Source: Ornithinimicrobium flavum (GTDB lineage: Bacteria; Actinomycetota; Actinomycetes; Actinomycetales; Dermatophilaceae). Taken from it: a DNA stretch of 64,000 bases. Both the position numbers and the translations under genes were made by a program. The stretch lies in the NCBI RefSeq assembly GCF_004526345.1, contig NZ_CP038213.1, forward strand, positions 1,426,001 through 1,490,000, written 5' to 3'. Below the pieces are notes generated by a model, which did no database searches, was not told the origin of the DNA, and saw only the letters and a program-made list of their open reading frames with translations. Of this stretch, positions 53,466 through 61,815 are shown piece after piece. Position 1 is the first letter of the stretch; every line of letters begins with the position of its first letter.

Positions 53466-54725
53466 ATGAGCACTGGGTCCGTCTACGATCCCCCCATGAC
53501 GGGAGCGGGGCAGGACATCGCAGTGTTCGACGCGGGGGATGGGTTGCTCCTCTTCGGCAGCGAGAGCGCCCTAGCGATGTTTGACGCCGAGGCTGCCGTG
53601 CCGGCCAGGCCGATATCTCGGAAGGACCTTGCCCGGCTGGGTGGGCAAGCCGGGGGCGGCGCCAGCAAGCTCATGGAACAGGGCGGACGGTGGGTCAAGT
53701 TGACGGCCGACTCCGCCAAGGACGCCAGGGCGGTCGGTGGGGTCGACAAGCTGACCTCAGGCGTGCTCCGCGGAGACAAGGGTCAGATCCTCAAACACCT
53801 CAATTTCGAGAACCTGGGGCGTGGCGCCGTTCTCACCCCAGCGGCTCCGGCCGTGCTCGGGGCGATGGCGACGCAGTACGCGCTGGAGGCGGCGCTCGAC
53901 GACATCACTGCATACCTCGAGACGATCGACCGGAAGCTTGACCAGCTCCTTAGGCAGCGCAAGACGGAGACGCTCGGTGAGATCGGTGGTGTCACGCTGG
54001 CCATCGACGAGGCGGCGGCCATCTACTCCCACACGGGGGTGGTCTCCGGCGTGACGTGGTCGAAGGTGGAGGGTCTGGCCTTCACTCTCCAGCGGATGCA
54101 GTGGGAAGCGGTCGAGCAGCTGCACGAGGTGGCGAAGAACGTGCAGTCCGCCGCGGGTGACGCGGACAAGTCCGCGAAGGCTCTCGCCCAGGCTCAGGAG
54201 GACGCCGAGTTCTGGCTCGGCGTGCTGGCACGCGCCATCGCCCTGCAGGACCGCTACTACGTGCTCGAGCTCGCGCGCGTGGCGGCGGAGGACGTCATGC
54301 AGCTCGAGACCCACCGGCAGGGGATCGCGGTCGCCCGTGCCGACCGCGTCCGGCGGATCACCCACGGCCTGCAGGCGGTGTCTGGCGCCGTCATCTCAGC
54401 TGCTGCTCTGTCCAATGCCGCGAAGGTCGCGAACCCGATCGCGGCGCCGAAGGTGGCTCGCCACGCTAACGGCCTCAGCGTGGGTATGTCTTCCTTTGCC
54501 GAGCACGCAAACCTGGAACTGGGAGTGCTGGGTGTCGTCGACGAGACCCGGTGGGCACGTGCTGCGCGCGAACTCGCTGGTGAGGCGTCTTCAGCCGTGG
54601 TTGCTGGAGGATCCGGTGCAGCGGCTCGGGCGCGTGCTGCGGGTCAGGCATTGGCGCAGCGTCGTGACGAGAAGGTCCTGCGCCGCGCGCGGAAGATCGA
54701 GGAGAGGCGTGGCAGCGTCGAGTAG
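53466..54725 (+). CDS. Unknown helical protein in defence island
   Basis: 419 residues from ATG 53466 (GGTGGGCGG upstream). ATG 53496 (MTGAGQDIAVF) also fits, and an extension to 53274 is less protein-like. After a beta-like start (IAVFDAGDGLLLFGSESALA) the protein is Ala-rich and helical: YALEAALDDITAYLETIDRK, AIALQDRYYVLELARVAAED. A moderately hydrophobic stretch (GLQAVSGAVISAAALSNAAK) and a basic C-terminus (RRDEKVLRRARKIEERR) follow. I recognise no family. It lies between two McrBC systems and points toward the convergent mcrC of the second. Confidence 0.55.
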   Translation: MSTGSVYDPPMTGAGQDIAVFDAGDGLLLFGSESALAMFDAEAAVPARPISRKDLARLGGQAGGGASKLMEQGGRWVKLTADSAKDARAVGGVDKLTSGVLRGDKGQILKHLNFENLGRGAVLTPAAPAVLGAMATQYALEAALDDITAYLETIDRKLDQLLRQRKTETLGEIGGVTLAIDEAAAIYSHTGVVSGVTWSKVEGLAFTLQRMQWEAVEQLHEVAKNVQSAAGDADKSAKALAQAQEDAEFWLGVLARAIALQDRYYVLELARVAAEDVMQLETHRQGIAVARADRVRRITHGLQAVSGAVISAAALSNAAKVANPIAAPKVARHANGLSVGMSSFAEHANLELGVLGVVDETRWARAARELAGEASSAVVAGGSGAAARARAAGQALAQRRDEKVLRRARKIEERRGSVE

Positions 54726-54815
54726 CGCTGCCGTGGTGGCGCCCCACGCCATCCGCTACGCCGCAGCAGGCGCGCCCCGGTGTGGTGGGCGCCGGGACAA
54801 GATCACGAGCCGACA

Positions 54816-55928
54816 CTAGTGCTGCGCGGCGGCCACCAGATTCAGGAGACGACTTCGAATGGCATCAGCTGGCGCAGCTAGGTCCACGGTTGCGACGCGC
54901 ATTCTGTGCCGTTGAATGATCGCGGTGACATCGATGTCCGACGTACCGCTCGTTCGGGGATACAGCAGCAGCCCCTCGACAGAACGGACCCCACCGCTGC
55001 CCCCGTCCTGTGTACGGATGTACGCGTAGAGCTGGTAGAGGTGAGCCGATTTGAAGCTCTGACGACTCCCTCGATGCGACTCCTCTAGAGCGCTGGTGAA
55101 CTTTGTGTCGATGATCAATTGCGAACCATCCGGTCGGTCGATACTAATGTCGGTTCTCATGCTTGGGAAGTACATCCGCGGGTCACCCTCCTCACGCGCG
55201 ATGGGCCACGAAAGCCGACGTGCCCCCACCCGGCAGGACGGCAGATTTCGTCTGTAGAAGTTGCGTAAGGCCCGTTCGTAAAGGTCGCGAAGTCCCCGTT
55301 CGGAGTAGTCGAGCCGTCGAACCGGGAGACCGCCCAGCGAGTGAGAGGGGAGCGCCCAATCAATGACAAGCTGAGCGGCCGAGACCATGAGGCGGTCCTG
55401 GCCGTCGAAGTGACCGAAGACCTCCGTGCGCGGAGTTGCTGGGTCTGGGGGACCGGTACGGACGCCCAGACGCTCAAGGCGGGTCGCGGCGGTTGAACAT
55501 TGATTCGCGAGGCCGGGGCGGTCGCGACGCAAGTGCCGACCTGCGATGTCCAGGGCGGCCAGGACGTAACGATTGCGAGGGGTGTCGGGGGAGAGGTCTT
55601 CAAAACGACAGATCACCCGTCCTCGCTGCAGGTGTCCTCCCCGGGACGTGGTGAGATGATCGATGCGTCCGCGTACGGCGCCGACTGCCTCGTGCCGCTC
55701 GACGTGCTGTAGCGTCACCGCCCTCTGCAGGCGGGTTTCTACCTCCTCGCACAGAACCTTCGCAGCCAGAGCCTGGAGGTGATCGACGTTCTGCTCGGCG
55801 GAGACTCTCTCGGGTGAGGGCAAGTGAGCGTAAAAAGAGGTGCACCAAAGGTACAGGAGCCACAGGTTTCGAACTGGTATCGTGGTGCGCCCTTCGCCCA
55901 CAGTGACGCCGATCTTTTCCGCTGTCAT
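54816..55928 (-). CDS. mcrC: McrC-like nuclease subunit of Type IV system 2
   Basis: 370 residues from ATG 55928, which overlaps the mcrB2 stop (ATGA). The N-terminal domain has IPVRNLWLLYLWCTSFY and DHLQALAAKVLCEEVETRLQ. The middle has GAVRGRIDHLTTSRGGHLQR, NRYVLAALDIA and DYSERGLRDLYERALRNFYR. The catalytic PD-(D/E)XK site is RTDISIDRPDGSQLIIDTKF near residue 285. It is intact. With McrB2 it would restrict modified (for example 5-methylcytosine) DNA. Little sequence similarity to McrC1 is evident, so it is not a recent duplicate. Confidence 0.87.
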   Translation of the reverse strand: MTAEKIGVTVGEGRTTIPVRNLWLLYLWCTSFYAHLPSPERVSAEQNVDHLQALAAKVLCEEVETRLQRAVTLQHVERHEAVGAVRGRIDHLTTSRGGHLQRGRVICRFEDLSPDTPRNRYVLAALDIAGRHLRRDRPGLANQCSTAATRLERLGVRTGPPDPATPRTEVFGHFDGQDRLMVSAAQLVIDWALPSHSLGGLPVRRLDYSERGLRDLYERALRNFYRRNLPSCRVGARRLSWPIAREEGDPRMYFPSMRTDISIDRPDGSQLIIDTKFTSALEESHRGSRQSFKSAHLYQLYAYIRTQDGGSGGVRSVEGLLLYPRTSGTSDIDVTAIIQRHRMRVATVDLAAPADAIRSRLLNLVAAAQH

Positions 55929-58141
55929 CGCGGCCATTTTGTCAGGAGAGCCTGTGTCAGTTCGTCGGCGCGGGCGCTGTCGTTGAACCAGTACTCCCTG
56001 AGGAGCGGACGCACTGATGTCTCGACCTGTTCCTCGAACCACCGCGCCTCGCTAGTAAGCGGCTCCTGGGGCGTGAAGAAGCTGTGGCCTAGTACGAAAG
56101 AGGGCCCCAGGGTGGGGTCGTCACTGATCTCCTGATTAAGGGTTGTCACCGCATCGGCAAGCGTCTCCGTGAATTCACGGCTTGCTCCGTGTTTGCCCAT
56201 CCAAGTCTTCCAAGGTTCCCGAAACTGCGGGGTCAGGGTGAAGAAGGCGAAACGACGACGTAGGGCGAGGTCCACCAAGGCCAGTGATCTGTCAGCGATA
56301 TTCATGGTTCCCACGGTGAAGAGGTTTGGAGGGAGCCAGACACCTTTCTCCTCCATGCCAAGCTTCTCGTACGTCAGATGGATCGCCTCGTCGGGAGTGC
56401 GTTTGGACGACTCCAAGAGCGTGAGCATCTCACCGAGAGCACGGGCTGGTGTACCTCGGTTTATCTCCTCAATGACAACAGTACATGGCCGGTCAGGGTG
56501 TGCGTGCGCACGATCGCTCAGACGAAGAAACGGCCCGTCGACGAGTTTAAGGCCAGCGGTCCCGTCGCTCGAGGTGACCGGACGGTAGCCGCGGACGAAA
56601 TCTTCATATGCAGTGTTCGGGTGGAACTGAACCACTTTTACATCGTCGGTGGTTTTGGAGCCCGCCAATACCCATGCCAGTCTTTTCGCGAGCCATGTCT
56701 TCCCGGTGCCTGGTGCCCCCTGCAGAATGATGTTCTTGGTGCGCTGCAACACGCGCAGCATGTCCTCAACTTCGCTCCGGGGGAAGAAGCAGCCCTCCGC
56801 CATGAGGTAGTCAAGGTCGTACCGTTCTACGTCGGTCTGTTCTGATGGTGTGGGGCTAGGGGGGTCGTCGTCGGGGGTCTCGTCACCTGTTTGGCTGGCG
56901 TATTGCCACGCGAGATCGGACAACTCAGCGATGCTACGCACTGCAGCTCCGGGTGATGCCAAATAGGCCTGAACGGCTCCGAGCGCGTCGAGATACCAGT
57001 CAACTGCGTCCGGACTCTTGGGGGACGGCGGGGCTGGCACATCGATGATTCCGGGTAGATACTTTCGCGTATTGCCGTCCATGGGCAAGAAGAACTGTGG
57101 CCGTGCTCTGAAAAGCCCGGTCAAGAGGATCCAGCTGTTGTCGGCCAAGGCCGTGCGCAGTGCTGTTTCGAAAGCGTTGCGCCTTTCGTGGTCGGGTGGC
57201 TCGTCCGCCCAGGAAAGTGCGGCCGAAAAGACTGCCCACAGCTTGTCAATGATGTCGCCTCTATCCTGGGCCCAGCCGAACAGCCATGCTCTTCGGGGGT
57301 CAGTGATTGGCACACCTGTGAAGTGGCTGGGGGCGATGAGATCTAAACCCAGACGCTCGGCCATGTCCTGAGCGATCGCCCGACGCTTGCTCGGCGGAGT
57401 CGGGCCGAGATTAAAGATGCTCGTTGCGGTGAAAGGGTCGATGTCCAGCAACGGACCTGATGTGCCGTCGGCGAATTTGTCCTGCCACGGACTCAAGCCG
57501 TGCTTCGACCTTACATCGTGGACCACCTGCATCAACTCTTCTCGGCGTCCTCGCCAATCCAGAAGTCCGTCTGCAAATGCTTCGAAAAATGTTATCCATT
57601 CGAAGTCGCTTGTGTCAGGGATGACTTCTGCTGGGGGTGTCCCGTATCGCTTGGCCCAGAAAGGATCTTGCAGGAAGCGGTCGAGGTCTTGCGGCCGGTC
57701 ATCAAAAATGAATTGGACCAGCGCGCGGCCATACTCTCGCTCAGGGAGGCGCCAAATGGTGTAACGGTGAGTGTAGAAATACCAGTCTCTCGCTGGGTGC
57801 AACTTCTCCCAGTCAACGAGTAATCGCTCGGGGGTGACGCGGCTGATCACGCCTCTAGCCTTGATGCGCATGACTGAGACGACGTGTCCGTTGGCCTCGA
57901 AGGGTAGGCTGTGCTTCTGCGTGAAGGTTGCCTTAATAGCGATCCGATCACCGGGCTGCATCGCGGCCATGTTGACTATGTCGGACTTGGACGGCGCGGT
58001 CATCTCCCATACGCCTTCGTCAACGAAGCGGTCTGTCTGGTCTTCGCCTCCCAGGACCGCACCTACCAGCCAAGTTTGTCGCACGGTTGACGGGGGGTTG
58101 GGTGCATCGGGGTCAACGTCGGCCTCTGGCATGACAGGCAT
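55925..58141 (-). CDS. mcrB: McrB-like GTPase of system 2 with EVE-like N-terminal domain
   Basis: 738 residues. Residues 22-130 (TWLVGAVLGGEDQTDRFVDE, MQPGDRIAIKATFTQKHSLP, VSVMRIKARGVIS, ...YTIWRL) match the PUA/EVE-type fold that reads modified bases. A helical middle follows. The AAA+ GTPase has Walker A LQGAPGTGKTWLAKRLA near residue 470, FHPNTAYEDFVRGYRP, VVIEEINRGTPARALGE and GTMNIADRSLALVDLALRRR. The gene is intact and translationally coupled to mcrC2. The two McrB proteins of this island differ in their N-terminal sensor domains, implying different modified-DNA targets. Confidence 0.88.
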   Translation of the reverse strand: MPVMPEADVDPDAPNPPSTVRQTWLVGAVLGGEDQTDRFVDEGVWEMTAPSKSDIVNMAAMQPGDRIAIKATFTQKHSLPFEANGHVVSVMRIKARGVISRVTPERLLVDWEKLHPARDWYFYTHRYTIWRLPEREYGRALVQFIFDDRPQDLDRFLQDPFWAKRYGTPPAEVIPDTSDFEWITFFEAFADGLLDWRGRREELMQVVHDVRSKHGLSPWQDKFADGTSGPLLDIDPFTATSIFNLGPTPPSKRRAIAQDMAERLGLDLIAPSHFTGVPITDPRRAWLFGWAQDRGDIIDKLWAVFSAALSWADEPPDHERRNAFETALRTALADNSWILLTGLFRARPQFFLPMDGNTRKYLPGIIDVPAPPSPKSPDAVDWYLDALGAVQAYLASPGAAVRSIAELSDLAWQYASQTGDETPDDDPPSPTPSEQTDVERYDLDYLMAEGCFFPRSEVEDMLRVLQRTKNIILQGAPGTGKTWLAKRLAWVLAGSKTTDDVKVVQFHPNTAYEDFVRGYRPVTSSDGTAGLKLVDGPFLRLSDRAHAHPDRPCTVVIEEINRGTPARALGEMLTLLESSKRTPDEAIHLTYEKLGMEEKGVWLPPNLFTVGTMNIADRSLALVDLALRRRFAFFTLTPQFREPWKTWMGKHGASREFTETLADAVTTLNQEISDDPTLGPSFVLGHSFFTPQEPLTSEARWFEEQVETSVRPLLREYWFNDSARADELTQALLTKWPR

Positions 58142-58477
58142 GCTAGCGAGAGCTCACGACTTCCGTACCCCGAAGCTCCCGGTCTCCAGCGATGCCGATG
58201 GCCGCGCTCGCCAGAGACGCGGGCGATTCTTAGAGCCGAGGCAGCTGGAGCCGCGGACCCACAGGGCGATGGCTTTGCTGCACGCACCTTCCGCCAGGAC
58301 TGCGATCGTGCCTTCTCCACGGACCCATTAGCGAGGAGTCAGACATCCTCTCAAGGGAGGCCGCCAACGCCTCGAACGGTGGCAACCGCATGGGGCGCAA
58401 GGACGTTATCTGTGGCGGCCAGCCTTCGAGCTCATGCCGACCAAGTTCGACGCCGACGGTTGCGGGCAACCGGGGAG
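58142..58477. other. Intergenic region at right border of the island
   Basis: 336 bases. Short overlapping frames but nothing family-like, no tRNA and no direct repeat matching the livH breakpoint. It would contain the mcrB2 promoter and the 3' flank of the AddA-like gene. Confidence 0.4.
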
Positions 58478-61400
58478 TCAGGCTTCCGGCTCCATTGCCG
58501 AGCGAATGCTCAACGTCCCGTGTCTAGCGCTTATCACAGCATCCGCAGCTCCAGGGCTGATTACCCGTTCGACGATCTCCACGTAGGCGCGGAGCTGCGG
58601 CGCGTAGAACGCTGCGCGCGATGGCCAGAACTCGGCCCGCACGTTGTCCGTCTTGTAGTCGACGACGATGAGCCGGCCATCATCCTCGCGGTAGAGAAGG
58701 TCGATGAACCCCTCCACGACCGTGCCATCATCCTGGACCGCCCCTACGTAGGACTCCCGCCAGTGTTCGCGCTGGGCCGCACGATGCACGACCTCCGACT
58801 GCAGGAACGTCCTGGCCAGATCGCGCACCGCCTCGGCTTGGTCGGTCACGCCCTCGGCCCAGCACTGTGCAGCCACCGCGTCGTCCAGCCCCGCACCAGT
58901 GGCCAGGTCGACGGTCTGCATCACGCCGTGCACCGCCCGGCCGATCGCCGAGCCGTAACGCCCCTTGACCCACGCTGGCCGTTCCACGTCGCGGCCTCCC
59001 TTCGCCGTGGACCGGGCCACCTGCCCGTCGTCCGGCAGGACGTCCTGGCCCTCCGCGGCGTCAGTGGACCCAAGTGCCGGCAACCCAGTCAGTTCGACCT
59101 CGGGGTCGGTGCCCTCCAGACCCGACGCGCTGATGGCACTGCGTCGATGTGAAGCGTTGATCGCCTCGTCCCTCTCAGCACGCCAGGTCGCCCACTCAGG
59201 TGGCGGCTGGACGGCCCGCGCCGTACTGACCGGCACCTGCTCGCCGGAGCTAGCCATCGGGTCGAGCGTCACCGCGCCACCCAGCTCGGCAGCCCCGACG
59301 CCCGCCAGCAGGTGCGCCAGGGTGCCGCTGCCGCCGTTCGCCGCCCGGTGCATCGACACCACGAGGTGGTCCTGCGCGCGGGTGGTGGCGACGTAAAGCA
59401 GGCGGCGCTTCTCCAGGTCGCTCATCTGCTCGTCCACCGGCTGCGCGTCGGCGAAGTCACCAGTGGTCAGGTCCTTGCCGAGCGAGATCGCGAAACCGTC
59501 GTCGGTCCACAGCAGCTGGACGCCTCGGCGGTTGTTCGGCTTCGACGACAGCCCGGAGACCACGACCATGGGGAACTGCAGGCCCTTGGCGGCGTGCACG
59601 GTCATGATCCGCACCGAGTCGACGTCCGACTCCGGCAGCACCGCCTCGCCGGCGCGGGAGGTCTCCGACGCCTGGGCCTGCGCCCACGCCAGGTAGGCGC
59701 GCAGGCCGCCGTGCTCGGTCTCCGACCACGCCCGGGCCTGGTCCACGACATACCGCAGCCGCCGCCAGGTGTCCCGCGCCCGCGGGCCGTCAGCGGCCAC
59801 CTCCTGCATGCGCCGGTCCACGACCAGCCGGGTGAGCACCTCGCTCGGGGTGAGCCACCGTGCCTCGTCGTGCAGGCCCCGCAGGTATGCCGTCGCCCGC
59901 GCCACCGGGTGGTCGGCCAGGGCCTCCGGCACGGGGGCCAGCACGTGGAATCTGCCGCCGTCGCGGCGGAAGGTGAACAGGTCGTCGTCGCCGCAGGCGA
60001 AGAGGCTCGAGCGCAGGGCGGTGACGAGGGTGAAGCCGTCGGAGGTGTCGGCGATCGCCCGCAGGGCGGCGAAGAGGTCGCGCACCTCCTGGGCCTGGTA
60101 GACGATCGAGCTCGACTCGGTGCGGTAGTCGACGCCTGCCGTGTCCAGCGCCTCCTCCAGGAAGGGCACCGACGTCCGGGCTGGCACGAGGATCGCGATG
60201 TCGTCCTCGCGCAGCGGCCGCCAGCCCTTGCGCCGTCGGCCGTGCTCGTCGCGCTCGTCCGTCTCGGTCTCGGTGGTCCACCCTTCGTCGAGGGCGCGGC
60301 GGATGGCGGCGGCCACGTCCTCCGCCTCGCGACGCCGCACCTCGTCGGCCCTGGGCTTGTCCACGTGCGCCTCCGCGCCCAGCACCGCCACCGGCGGGCC
60401 TACGGCCGGGCCACCGCGGTGGGCGCCCAGCGCCTCGTACTCCGGCTGCTTGTCGGGCTGCTCGACGATGAGCTGGTCGAAGACCGCGTTGACCCAGTCC
60501 AGGACCGGCGCGCCGCTGCGGAAGTTGGTCGTCAGTGACACCCGGCCCCCGAGCGTCTCGCGCGCCTGCAGGTACATCTTGATGTCGGCCCGGCGGAAGC
60601 GGTAGATCGACTGTTTGGGGTCGCCCACGACGAAGAGGGAGCCGGCCGGCACCTCCACGTCGCGCCAGTCGGGCTGGCCGGCCGCCGCGCCGCCGGCGAT
60701 GCGGACCGCGATCTCGACCTGGATCGGGTCGGTGTCCTGGAACTCGTCGAGCAGCAGCCGCCGGTAGCGCTGCTGCAGCGTCTGCCGCACCTCGGGGTTG
60801 CGCAGGAGCAGGTCGCGGGCGAGCACGAGCAGGTCGTGGAACTCCAGCCGGCCCTCCCTCCGGCGCGCATGGGCGGCCTCGAGCACCCGCTCGCCGCACC
60901 AGCGCACGATGACCCGCAGGCAGCGGTCCTTCAGCCCGGCCAGCACCTGGGCGACCTCGGTCTGCCACGCCTTGCAGTCGGATCTGAGCTGGCCCAGGTC
61001 TGACCAGTTCTTGCCCCGCCCGTGGTGCCACCGCAGAGCCTCCACCGCCTGCAGCGACTCGACGGTCGATGCGGGGTCTGTCCCTCCCGCGCGATGCGCC
61101 TCGACCCACTCGGCCAACTTGGTGAGGCGCCCGACGAAGAGATCCTCGGGGTCGGCACAGGTGTCGGCGTTGGCGGCGAGCTCCACCGCCCGCTCCACGA
61201 GGTGGTCGACGTCGGGCAGCGTCGCCGGCTCCGGCGCCGGCGCCCCGACGACGTGCGACTCCACGAGGTCCCAGTCCGCGTTGAGCTTGGCCACGATCGC
61301 GCGCACCTGGTCGACCTTCACCCCGGCCGCCAGGGCCAGCTCGAGCGTCGGCGCGAGCTCTTCGTCGTCCAGCAGCAGCCCCCGCAGCTCCGCCCACCGG

Positions 61401-61815
61401 GCCTCGAACGCGACGGAGGAGCCGACCTCGTCGAGCACCTCGACCAGCGGCGGCACACCGGCCTCGATCGGGTGCTCGGAGAGGATCCGCTGCGCGAAGG
61501 AGTGCAGGGTGCCGATCGCGGCCAGGTCGAGCCCCTCGAGCGCCGCCTCGGCGCGGGGGCGCTCCTCGTCGTCGCCCGCGCGAGCGACGTGCTCGAACGA
61601 GGCACGCAGCCGGTCGCGCAGCTCGGCCGCGGCGCGCTCGGTGAAGGTCACCGCCGCCACCGCCTCGATCGGTATGCCGTCGCGCAGCACGAGCGTGGAC
61701 ACCCGCTCCACGAGGGAGCGGGTCTTGCCCGACCCGGCGCCCGCCTCGACGAAGAGGGTCTCGTCGGTGCGGTCCCAAATCCGCCGACGGGCGGCCTCGT
61801 CGTGAGCTGCGTCAT
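58478..61815 (-). CDS. UvrD-family helicase-nuclease (AddA/AdnA-like), frameshift at the start
   Basis: About 1,112 residues. Motor motifs are FVEAGAGSGKTRSLVERV, LLLDEFQDTDPIQVE, VVGDPKQSIYRFRRADIK, LTTNFRSGAP, TVHAAKGLQFPMVVVSG and LLYVATTRAQDHLVV. The C-terminal nuclease has GFIDLLYREDDGRLIVVDYK. The frame has no start before the Walker motif. ATG 61815 overlaps the upstream gene's stop, and one missing G (ATGACG[G]CAGCTCAC) would give MTAAHDEAARRRIWDR, so a single-base deletion there is likely. The product resects double-strand ends for recombination and destroys linear phage DNA. Confidence 0.88.

Larger units (their letters stand above)
42405..58450. other. Putative defence island
   Basis: Bounded on the left by the broken livH and on the right by the 3' end of the AddA-like gene. 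It contains two DNA methyltransferases, a four-gene Fe-S/nuclease operon, an IS3 element, two distinct McrBC pairs, a GIY-YIG protein and an unknown helical protein. The 42.5-47.3 kb part has visibly lower G+C and uses codons such as AAT, ATA and TTA that the flanks avoid. The GTATGCC word, frequent outside, is nearly absent inside. No tRNA, integrase or attachment repeats were seen. Confidence 0.7.
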
